Source: Prostheceraeus crozeri
Lineage: Eukaryota > Platyhelminthes > Polycladida > Euryleptidae
Reading direction: 5' to 3'
DNA: 64,000 nucleotides
Assembly (NCBI GenBank): GCA_907163375.1
Contig: CAJQUW010011269.1
Location: 62,001 to 126,000, forward strand
Of this stretch, positions 56,143 through 64,000 are shown piece after piece; position 1 is the stretch's first letter, and each line of letters starts with the position of its first letter. Under the pieces are notes generated by a model. The model did no database searches. It had not been told where the DNA came from and saw nothing but the letters and a program-made list of their open reading frames with translations. The position numbers and the translations under genes are program-made.

Positions 56143-56945
56143 ATGTCTTCGAGAGAATTATCATCAGTAGATTTTGACAAAATTAATAATCATTTAGAAA
56201 ATTTAACAGAGATTTTGGGTTCATCAAAATTTAGTACGACGTTAAAAATTATAACAACTACTTCATCACACACTTGTAATTTAGAACCCATTCTACATTT
56301 GGAACAAAATAAAAATTATCAAATTGCATTGACTAGTTTCTCTACATTTAACACTATTCAAAACGTTATCAAAGATGTGAATGATCAATTTAGATATTCT
56401 ACTGATAAAGGCAAAACATGGAAAATATTAACTTTTCTTCCTGGTTCTTACGAAGTTGAATCAATATCAAATGAAATTAAGAGAAATTTAGGTATACCAT
56501 TTAAAGATAAGAAACAATTACATTTTGCAGTTGAACCGGCAGTTAATAAATTTTCTCTTACTTTAGACGAAAATCATCAAGTTGATTTTAATCATGATAG
56601 ATCATTGTCAAAGCTATTAGGATTTAATAAACAAACCTATAGTCAAGGTTATCATTTAGGTGAGAAGATTCCAAAAATAACTGAAATAAATTCAATTGTT
56701 GTACATTGTGACATTATTGAAGGAGGATATATAATGGTAAATTATCAAATTTAATATTCAGTTTTCCAGCTTTTACTGTACCCATTGGTTATAGATTAAA
56801 TGTAATTCCACAAACATTAATATATTTTCCTATTACAAGAAAAACTATTAACAACATTAACATTAGAATCACTGATGAAAAAGGACAAGAAATAAATTTT
56901 GGAGGTGAAGAGATTATGATAGATCTTTTGGTTCGGGAGGTATAA
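56143..56945 (+). pseudogene. Minor-capsid (penton-like) gene of the Polinton
   Basis: ATG at 56,143 after TTTAAAAATG. The product begins MSSRELSSVDFDKINNHLEN and contains YQIALTSFSTFNTIQNV, LPGSYEVESISNEIKR and FSLTLDENHQVDF. The later part has YFPITRKTINNINIRI and EKGQEINFGGEEI. This order matches the single-jelly-roll minor capsid protein of Polintons and adintoviruses, which forms virion vertices. It is broken. Its end overlaps a short palindrome at 56,932-56,958. Confidence 0.65.
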
Positions 56946-56958
56946 ACTCCTACGCGAA
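56932..56958 (+). terminator. Palindrome over the minor-capsid gene end
   Basis: TTCG GGAG..CTCC ..CGAA forms a hairpin with the stop codon in the loop. It resembles the palindromic gene ends of mimiviruses and virophages, where hairpins mark mRNA 3' ends. Confidence 0.45.
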
Positions 56959-57030
56959 GCTAGAGAAGTTTAATTTTCTTCTTCTTCTTTAAAAATAAAA
57001 ATAAAATAAAAATAAATTTTTTTATTAAAA

Positions 57031-57777
57031 AATGAGTGAAGTACCCCCATTAAATAAAAAAAACTTAAATTTAATCATCATCCAAATTTATCTAATAAAG
57101 TTTTGTCAGTTATTTGTGGAAGATCAGGTTGTGGAAAAACGTATCTATTATTTAAAATTTTAACGACTCCAAATTTTTTGGATTATAACAATCTTATAAT
57201 TTATACAACAACAGCAGAACAACCCGTCTATCAATTTTTAAAATATGGATTTGAAAATAATCTTAAAAAAACAGCAATCGCTTCATTATTCAAAGAATAT
57301 GAAATTTCTGAAGATGAAGAAGAAATAAGTTCGTGGTGTGAAGAAGCAGCAAAAAATAATCAGTTAGTAGAATCTAATAAAAATAAGCACATAAAAATAC
57401 AATTAATAGATGATAGTGGTAATATGCAAGATCTTAGTAAACTAGATAAAACAATGAAACATTGTGTAATTTTTGATGATTGTGTTCATGATAGAAATCA
57501 GTCAGTTCAGAGAAATTATTTCACAAGAGGTAGACATAATAACTGTAGTGTTTTTTATTTAACACAAAGTATGTATTCATTAGACGGAAGTGTTATTAGA
57601 AAGAATGCAAATATATTTATACTATTTGAAATAAATGCAAGAAACTTATGTGATTTGTTAAGAGATTTATGCGTAAGAAATAAAGATGAATTTAAACAAT
57701 CGTGTAACAATGCTTGGTCAAAAGATTATGGCTTCATTACAATTAATATTGATAAAAAATTCATGATAGAGTTATAG
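57031..57777 (+). pseudogene. A32/FtsK-like genome-packaging ATPase
   Basis: The P-loop is ICGRSGCGKTYLL near the start. The Walker B-like strand is HCVIFDDCVHD, followed by a GRHNNCSVFYLTQSMYSL sensor region, as in the FtsK-HerA type packaging ATPases of Polintons and related DNA viruses. These enzymes drive genome entry into the capsid. About 245 codons in the expected size range. Broken. Located between the minor-capsid gene and the opposing polymerase, the usual neighbourhood. Confidence 0.8.
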
Positions 57778-59669
57778 AACATATTTTCGCGGAGTGATAA
57801 AAATATACAAATATAGTGTTATAATATTTTATTTTTTTATTTTATGTATATATCAAATTTATCTATCTTAGAAATTAGAAAATTAAAAAGGTAAAGTAGT
57901 TATTCCATCAGGTAAAATTTTTTCTTTTATCATCAAATGGATCTAATGCTAATTTATGTTCTTCTTTTAAATACATTTTATGTTTCTTTGAATTAAGTCT
58001 ATAATTACATGCTGTTTTTATTTCATTATTAAATAATACATTTTTATAATCTTGAAATGTTATTTGATTAGCCACTGATGCCTTTGAAATTCCTTTTAAT
58101 GTTTTATGTGTTTTAATATTATTAGTTGTGTTATAACAATAACATTTAGATTTTAAAAATATAGCTTCTGTTATGAAATCTTCATTTCCTTCTAATTCAT
58201 CTTTTACTTTACATAAATCAGAAGGATGAATGATATCTTTTATTTTATCTATTTCTTCATCAACTGTAGAATTATACGGTTTTGTTAATTCTAAGAAAAC
58301 AGAATCGGTATCTGTAAAGTGTAATTTATAGTTTTTGCCATAAGCAGGTGCTCAATAATCATATATAAATTTATACATAAATAGTTTAGCTAATTCTAAT
58401 ATAGTGAATCCTATAAAATTAAACTTATCATGTTTTACGCTGATTCGACGTAAATGTACAGCACATAGTTCATCACTAAATCTAGTAGTTCTTTTATATG
58501 TAGGTTTCCTTGTTAAATTTTGAAACCTATCTTTATCATAAACTATTTCAATATTTTGTCTATTACGCACATTTTCTAAAGTCTTACCATAACATGCATT
58601 ATTCATTAATTTGAAGAACACGTTTCCAAAATCATCTTTATTTCTTTTAGCTATTTTACGTTTTTCAATATTGAACTCTATATAATTTTTTAACCATTTA
58701 GATTTTCTATACTCTAGTTTTCGATGTATTTTGGTGAGAATCATTCCATGTTCTAAATACCAATCTAGCATTCTTCCTTCAACAACATACTTTCTTTATT
58801 ACTTTGTGTTAACATAAGTTTTTTTGTTGGCCTGTATTTCTTAGGAATTATAGATTTTTGATAATCTGAAAAATCTTCTATATTGGGAATTTTGTTTTCG
58901 GGACAGAAAGGAAAATATTTTGTTTTATCTTTTATTTCATCAGGATATACTAAATCAACTTCATATATATAACCATGATTATAATTTCCATCATATGTTT
59001 TTTGATAATCAAGAATATTACACCATTCCATCTCACCTGTTGGTAATTCTTGTATCATGCAAGAAGAATATAAGCTATTAAAATCATAATATAACAAATA
59101 GTTTTCTCTCATGATTTCATCAACTGCTGCTTGACTATCTTCATTTGATATAAGTCCTTCTCTATTTTGATTAAACAATTTTATAAACTGATCACTTTCT
59201 TCTGGAGATAAAGGTTTCATTATTCCATAATCATCAGGCTTTACTTTTTTTATTGTAACATTAACATATCTATTACCTAAAACTGATGAAACTCCACCTC
59301 TAATTCCAGATTCAAAAAATAATAATTTATCATATGTATTTTCTTTATAATGTTTAAGTTTAACACCAGTATGTTTCAATCCTGCTAACCATGTTAAACC
59401 TGGTGTAGAATAACAATAACATGGATCTATTCCGTGATATTCTAAACACATGTCACGAAAGTTTTCAAAAAGATCAGTAAGGAGTAATACATCTATCTGA
59501 AGATATTTCATTGTATAATCATACATTGTTTTACAATTTAACTCTCTCCAATTCTTTTCAGCTTCTGCATAATCTTCTTCAGATAATTGTGATTGTTTTA
59601 ATGTTGATTTAAATTTATTTATTGGAGGAAGTTGTTTTTCTTTCATAATTTTATTCACAGAATTAAAAT

Positions 59670-59734
59670 CAGTCTTCGACTGTGAACCACAGGTTTTATC
59701 TCCAGTTATATCAGTCTTCGACTGTGAGCCGCAG
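59670..59734 (+). repeat. Tandem 24-bp palindromic repeat inside polB
   Basis: CAGTCTTCGACTGTG, then A/GCC.CAGG, occurs at 59,670 and 59,711, 41 bp apart. It encodes CGSQSKTD twice on the minus strand. AGTC TTC GACT is a perfect small hairpin. Confidence 0.75.
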
Positions 59735-60469
59735 GCTATATACTCATACGGAAATATTCCTTTTAAAGGTTTTAAATTATATTTATTTAATATTTTACAT
59801 TGTTCAGGTTTCAAAGTTTTCCCCATAACATCTAATGAATAAGGAGTAAAAAATCTAAATGCATCTAAAATTCTAATACAACCTAATTGCATTGAAAAAT
59901 ATTCTTCTTCTGTTTTATATAGTACATTTATTTGTTGTAGTTGTAATTTTTCAGATGAAAATAAATCTTTCATTACTAGATGGAAATCATATTTAGAACC
60001 ATTGTAGAAATATAGAGGAACAAAGTTATATTTAAATTTATTAGCATTAAGATTACAAGAATTATGTGCTGCACCTCTATATAATCCATTTAGATGATCA
60101 TGATCTTTTACCTTATCAATATATCTACCTCTGCCATTTTTATAATTTTTTGTAAATTCTTTTCCACAGTAATAACAATTTGTTTCATTAACAAAATTAA
60201 TTTTTTGTTCATCCGTTAATGGAAGCATTGGTATATTTGTTTCAAGCAATTGTGAAAAACGTCCTTGTAATTCTTCTACTTTCTTTGTAAACATTTCTGA
60301 ACTATCTTCACCATAGTATTGATAATATTCTGATTTAAATAATTCAGGATAATTTGAATGAATGTACATTCCCCAACATAATGGTTTTTGTTCAAATATA
60401 TATTTTTCTTTACTTTGATCAGCTGCACTTTTTTCATATTTATAATTATCAGAATTATCATTATCAGAA

Positions 60470-60506
60470 TCGGGTGAAGCCCTGGAAGACATCTCCGATG
60501 TCCCGT
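60470..60506 (-). repeat. 37-bp palindromic repeat, copy 2 (in polB)
   Basis: Same unit as 56,003-56,039. Translated in frame as HGTSEMSSRASP, about 20 residues after the exonuclease motif CDFEAYNV. Confidence 0.85.
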
Positions 60507-62059
60507 GATTTTGTGACATATTAACATTATATGCTTCAAAATCACAATAAATAGTAAAGGGTACTTTATTTTTAAAATACCATTTATTATATTCTAAATA
60601 ATCATCTTTTGGAAATGTGTTTCTGACTGCTTCGTTTTGTTGGCAATTCTCCAAATGTCTATTCATTTCTTCTTTAGTTCTAAAGCTCGTCATACATTGG
60701 AGACAAGGAAAATTAGCATCATCTGAAGTTTTTGTAAATATAGAAACATCTTTACACAATATAAAATGACCCTGATAATATAATATATTCGCTTGTGCTG
60801 GTTGTTTTGTCTGTTCTAGTTTTTCAAATTTATCTTTATATATTTCATGTGTTAAATCAATTTGTCTTTGTAAATCTTTTTCAGTCTGTTGATAATTTTG
60901 ATTTAATATTTGTAACTGATAAATATATTCTTTATCATATTGTTCTTTATATTGTTGTAGACATTTTTTTAAAGATTCATTTATTTTTTGATTGGTTTCA
61001 TTTTCTTCATTATTTAATTCTTTATTGTCTTTATCTAATTCTTGAATCGTTTCTAGCTTATTTTGATATTTATGGCCATATTCTTGTACTAATATTTTTG
61101 TTTGTTGTTGATAATCTGTTTTACATTTTTGTAAAATTTTATTTAAAGTTTGTAATTTTTGTTGATATTCTAAAGATAAAGATGAATATTTGTAATTATA
61201 ATCATCATTACGTCCTTTATAATTATTATGATTAATCATTATTGGTGATAGTGTTTTAACAATTTCAAATTTTTCAGTACATATTATATTTCCTTGGTAA
61301 AAAATATTATGATGCATGTAATTTCCTCTATCATTATATACTATTTCTGATTGACATAAATTTTTATTATTCAAATAAAATTTTTTTGAATCTGAGTAAA
61401 GTGGAGTAATTTTACCAATAGAAACATAATTCACATTTAATTCAAAAACATTTACTTCTATTAAATTTTTATTCTTTTTATGAAACTTTATTAATCTATT
61501 ATAATCATATGGAAATTCATGTAAGCCATCAGAGAGATCAAATTCATTTATGTATTCTTCTTTATTGTAATGACTTAGTCTTTCTTTATGATATTCTGCA
61601 GGATGTAAATGTGCTATAATAATCCACAGAAAACAATAATCATCTTCATTTTTTATGTTGATTATTTGTGGTGAACTGAAAGGTAAAGGAACATAACTAC
61701 CACCAGTATTATTTTTATATTTATCAATTACTATTTTCTTGGATAGTATTTTAACAAATCTCCAACCAGATTCACGTAACTGGGCTTCAATTATACAATT
61801 TTCTAATTTAAGTATCATCGATTCAAATATGGGTTGTATATCATTTACATTATGAATTTCTTGCGAATTTGTAAAATGTCCTTGTATTATTTCTTCAGGA
61901 ATTCCATCAGATCCAGTTTTTGTATAAAGTACTTCTACATTCATATAACATTTGAAAGATTTCTTAAATATATTATAAAAGTTTGTTAATACATTATAAA
62001 AAGTTTTATCGGTTTCATTATGTTCAACGGACTGATTAAATAAATATTTTATATCTGTT

Positions 62060-62096
62060 ACGGGCGAAGCCCTGGAAGACATCTTTGATGTCCCGT
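62060..62096 (-). repeat. 37-bp palindromic repeat, copy 3 (in polB)
   Basis: Translated as HGTSKMSSRASPV in the N-terminal region; full outer ACGGG/CCCGT pairing. Confidence 0.85.
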
Positions 62097-62203
62097 GTAC
62101 AGCTTCATCGGTTCGTTCAGCTTCATCTGTTTTTTTAATTTCGTATAATTCATCTATTTCGTTAAATTCATCAGTATCGCTAAATAAATATCTTCCATCT
62201 GGT

Positions 62204-62240
62204 ACGGGCCAAGCCCTGGAAGACATCTCCGATGTCCCAT
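62204..62240 (-). repeat. 37-bp palindromic repeat, copy 4 (in polB)
   Basis: Translated as HGTSEMSSRAWPV. 144 bp from copy 3, with similar flanks, suggesting a local duplication of repeat plus flank. Confidence 0.85.
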
Positions 62241-62451
62241 GTACATGTTCATCTTCACTATTAAAAACTTTTTCATATTCTGAATGTGAATAATCATCAA
62301 ATATTTTTTTAACTTTTATATCAGTAGGCAATGTTTCTAGATAGTTTTTATAACTATTTAATTTTAATATATTTCCTTCATCAACTCGATCTACATTTTG
62401 TAAATGCAATCTACTATTAAAATGAGATTGATAACTTCTTTTTGTTTGCAA

Positions 62452-62652
62452 CTTTTTTTACATAAGTTACAATAAAACTTTGGTATTTTCCATTTTTTTA
62501 TTTTTTAAAGAAAATATTGTGTTTTAATTTTAGATATAAACATTCTAATATCAAGGACTTGAGTGTTATTTTATATTATTATATATTTCACGTTCCTAAG
62601 TTATTTTATTTTCTATATCATATTAAGTTTCATCATATAATGTTTTATCATA
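62452..62652. other. AT-rich spacer with short tandem repeat
   Basis: Contains a repeat of TATCATATTAAGTTTTATCA at about 62,617-62,670. Confidence 0.5.
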
Positions 62653-63270
62653 TTAAGTTTTATCATATAACGTTTTACCAAAAGATAATTTAAATTTATT
62701 TTCACTAACTATTGATTCTTCATCATCATCATAAATTGATTCTTCAACATCATAAATTACACTTTTTGGTATAGGATGCCATTCCCTGATAGGATACCAT
62801 TCTCTTATTGGAATATCTAACTCTAAATTACATTTTTTATCTGATAATAATATAATAGAGAAAAATATTGGTCTTTGATCTCTTTTGGAAAATTTAATAA
62901 CACCACCATAATCTGAATCACTTTTAGTTTTTATTAAAGATGATAAAATTTTAAATTGATTAGATGTAAATCCTAATTTAAATTTTGTAGACCCGACACA
63001 TAGTTGTCTAACAGTATCTTCAACTATACCATCATTATTATTTTCAATTGTAAGAAAATGAAATTTAGATAAATTTTGATTATATGTAGTATTAATATCA
63101 TGTACATCAGTAAGAGATATAAATTTTTCTTCACTTACATTTTTATAATTACTAATATTTTTATAATCTTTTTTACCATTTACACCATTATCAGATGTTT
63201 CAGAATCATCATTTATATTATCATCATTATTATTAACATTATCATTATTATCATTATCATTATTATCATC
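62653..63270 (-). CDS. Unrecognised Polinton open stretch
   Basis: Open for about 205 codons on the minus strand, ending at TAA 62,653. The N-terminal part is an Asp/Asn-rich run coded by an ATT/ATC simple repeat. It is followed by a folded-looking region: HFLTIENNNDGIVEDT, FKLGFTSNQFKILSSL, GGVIKFSKRDQRPIFFSI and IPIREWYPIREWHPIP. The C-terminus is acidic (YDDDEESIV). No family recognised. The 5' boundary is not clear. Position beside the capsid-like segment suggests a virion or replication accessory protein, by inference only. Confidence 0.4.
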   Translation of the reverse strand, partial: DDNNDNDNNDNVNNNDDNINDDSETSDNGVNGKKDYKNISNYKNVSEEKFISLTDVHDINTTYNQNLSKFHFLTIENNNDGIVEDTVRQLCVGSTKFKLGFTSNQFKILSSLIKTKSDSDYGGVIKFSKRDQRPIFFSIILLSDKKCNLELDIPIREWYPIREWHPIPKSVIYDVEESIYDDDEESIVSENKFKLSFGKTLYDKT

Positions 63271-63276
63271 ATATTA

Positions 63277-63834
63277 TCAACGGCTATTGCAAAAAGATTA
63301 AATACTAACAAACCAATTCCAGTAAATTTTCTAAAGCGTACTGCTAGTTCAGTAACTTTTTCCGAACTAAGATTTAACTGGCATTTTACTAGAACTGCGA
63401 ATACTCCAAGATATTTATTACTAACTTTTCAAAGAAATAATTCTCCAAGTTTTGATAAGAACAATAATCTCTTCCATATTAATACAATTCGAAGTTTACA
63501 AGTTTCATTAAATCAAACCCGATATCCAATTGATCCATTAAGATTCGATGATACCAATAATCAATTTATGGAAGGATATGATTCTTATCGAAATCTTTGT
63601 ATAGAATTTGGAGTTGAACCACAATTAACTCCTGGAGATTGGAGACATTTATATCCTGTTTTCTGTTTCGATTTAAGTGCACAATCTGAAGATATTATCA
63701 AGACTGGTTGTGATGTAACAATTAATATTGAAAAGAAAGATTCCACAACTTCATTGATGGCTTATGGTTTATTGCTAGAAAATGTAAAATATTCTATTGA
63801 AATTCTTAATGGAAAGATGGCTAGGATTGGTTAG
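63277..63834 (+). pseudogene. Major-capsid-like segment (double jelly roll)
   Basis: The reading contains SELRFNWHFTRTANTPRYLL, YPIDPLRFDDTNNQFMEGYD, HLYPVFCFDLSAQSEDI and TTSLMAYGLLLENVKYSIEI. The last two blocks (YP.F.FDLS..SE and AY.L.L....) resemble the C-terminal jelly roll of Polinton/adintovirus-type major capsid proteins. About 185 codons, well short of a full capsid gene, so it is treated as a partial fossil. Its stop TAG lies in a small palindrome at 63,829-63,839. Confidence 0.55.
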
Positions 63835-63839
63835 TAACC
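63829..63839 (+). terminator. Palindrome over the capsid-like gene end
   Basis: GGTTAGTAACC, with the stop codon in its loop; a GAGGACCTTTGGCCC stretch follows. Confidence 0.4.
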
Positions 63840-63869
63840 TGAGGACCTTTGGCCCGATAAGTTAATTAA

Positions 63870-64000
63870 AATTTTTGATAACTTAAAATTTTGACAACTA
63901 GAATAGATTAAAAATTTTTGATAACTAGAATAGATTAAAAATTTTTGATAACTTAAAATTTTTTCATAACTAGAATAGATTAAAATTTTTCGTAACTTAA
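63870..64000. repeat. Tandem AT-rich repeats
   Basis: Units around AACTAGAATAGATTAAAA and TTTTTGATAACTTAAAA repeat three to four times up to the window edge. They may be a terminal region or an intergenic repeat of the Polinton. Confidence 0.7.

Larger units (their letters stand above)
57880..62451 (-). pseudogene. polB: Protein-primed family B DNA polymerase
   Basis: Very long minus-strand gene. From the N-terminus: a low-complexity region with palindrome-encoded peptides, a long coiled-coil part (near 60,840-61,190 in DNA), a zinc-finger-like CLQCMTSF..HLENC, exonuclease motif FTIYCDFEAYNV, and a CYYCGKEF..HDHLNGLYRGAAHNSC block. Then come LTWLAGLKHTGVKL, polymerase motif A YYDFNSLYSS, motif B KLMNNACYGKT and motif C HFTDTDSVF. 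This is the Polinton/adintovirus type that copies linear genomes from a terminal protein. Broken, about two breaks. Confidence 0.85.
53881..64000. mobile_element. Polinton/adintovirus-like element, broken, runs off the window
   Basis: At least 10.1 kb, much more AT-rich than the flanks. Parts seen: left terminal repeats and hairpin, two-membrane-segment protein, unknown protein, minor-capsid-like gene, packaging ATPase, protein-primed family B DNA polymerase on the minus strand, an unknown minus-strand gene, and a capsid-like segment. No integrase is visible in the window, and the right end lies beyond it. It is broken, with several breaks. Its age cannot be judged without the second terminal repeat. 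Confidence 0.85.

Noticed and set aside
60795-61235. Plus-strand open frame of 146 codons, very hydrophobic
   Set aside because: It is the antisense of the glutamine/lysine-rich coiled coil in the polymerase, which reads as a run of Leu/Phe/Val.
63076-63276. Isoleucine-rich start of the frame leading into the capsid-like segment
   Set aside because: It is antisense to the Asp/Asn-rich minus-strand product and an ATT/ATC repeat; only the part from about 63,277 looks like protein.

Overview
The window looks like repeat-dense intergenic DNA from an invertebrate animal, and I could place no host gene in it. The basis is the mix of element families: Ty3/gypsy with a Mag/SURL-like gag, CR1/L2-type LINEs, Penelope-like elements with GIY-YIG endonuclease, Tc1/mariner, piggyBac, hAT-like and a Polinton. 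Introns with GT..AG ends and TATA boxes also occur. A marine invertebrate is my guess; nothing fixes the phylum. No rRNA, tRNA or CRISPR was seen.

Layout. 1-189 is a small hAT-like inverted-repeat element. 190-3,690 holds no convincing gene. 3,690-11,780 is a three-level nest: a Tc1-like element (transposase 4,160-5,204) split by a piggyBac-like element (about 5,234-11,335), which is split by a young Ty3/gypsy retrotransposon (6,318-10,892). 12,968-16,890 is a Penelope-like remnant with inverted flanking arms; one arm was entered by a DD41D mariner-like element (13,181-15,030) whose long inverted repeats include the start of its own transposase gene. 17,026-18,559 is an anonymous inverted-repeat element. 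18,654-22,781 is a full-length, very young CR1/L2-like LINE between perfect 66-bp target duplications. 23,222-23,800 is a LINE tail.

26,555-41,509 is the most unusual object: an element of about 15 kb with inverted repeats of about 2.05 kb. Between them lie small TATA-driven, apparently spliced orphan genes, duplicated exons, a microprotein family and satellite-like arrays. I recognise no transposase, polymerase or capsid gene in it, so its class is open. It is my main candidate for an undescribed system.

41,510-53,880 holds transposase and LINE fragments, a Penelope GIY-YIG fragment, an unclassified reverse transcriptase and an old LTR-retroelement fragment. 53,881 to the window end is most of a Polinton/adintovirus-like element, very AT-rich. 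It has a two-membrane-segment protein, an unknown protein, a minor-capsid-like gene, a packaging ATPase, a protein-primed DNA polymerase and a capsid-like segment. It is broken in several places and runs off the window. Short GC-rich palindromes sit at three of its gene ends and also inside its polymerase coding region, where they are translated.

The genes do not form a cellular pathway; each belongs to its own mobile element. The main story is the order of insertion events and the internal design of the 15-kb element and the Polinton.
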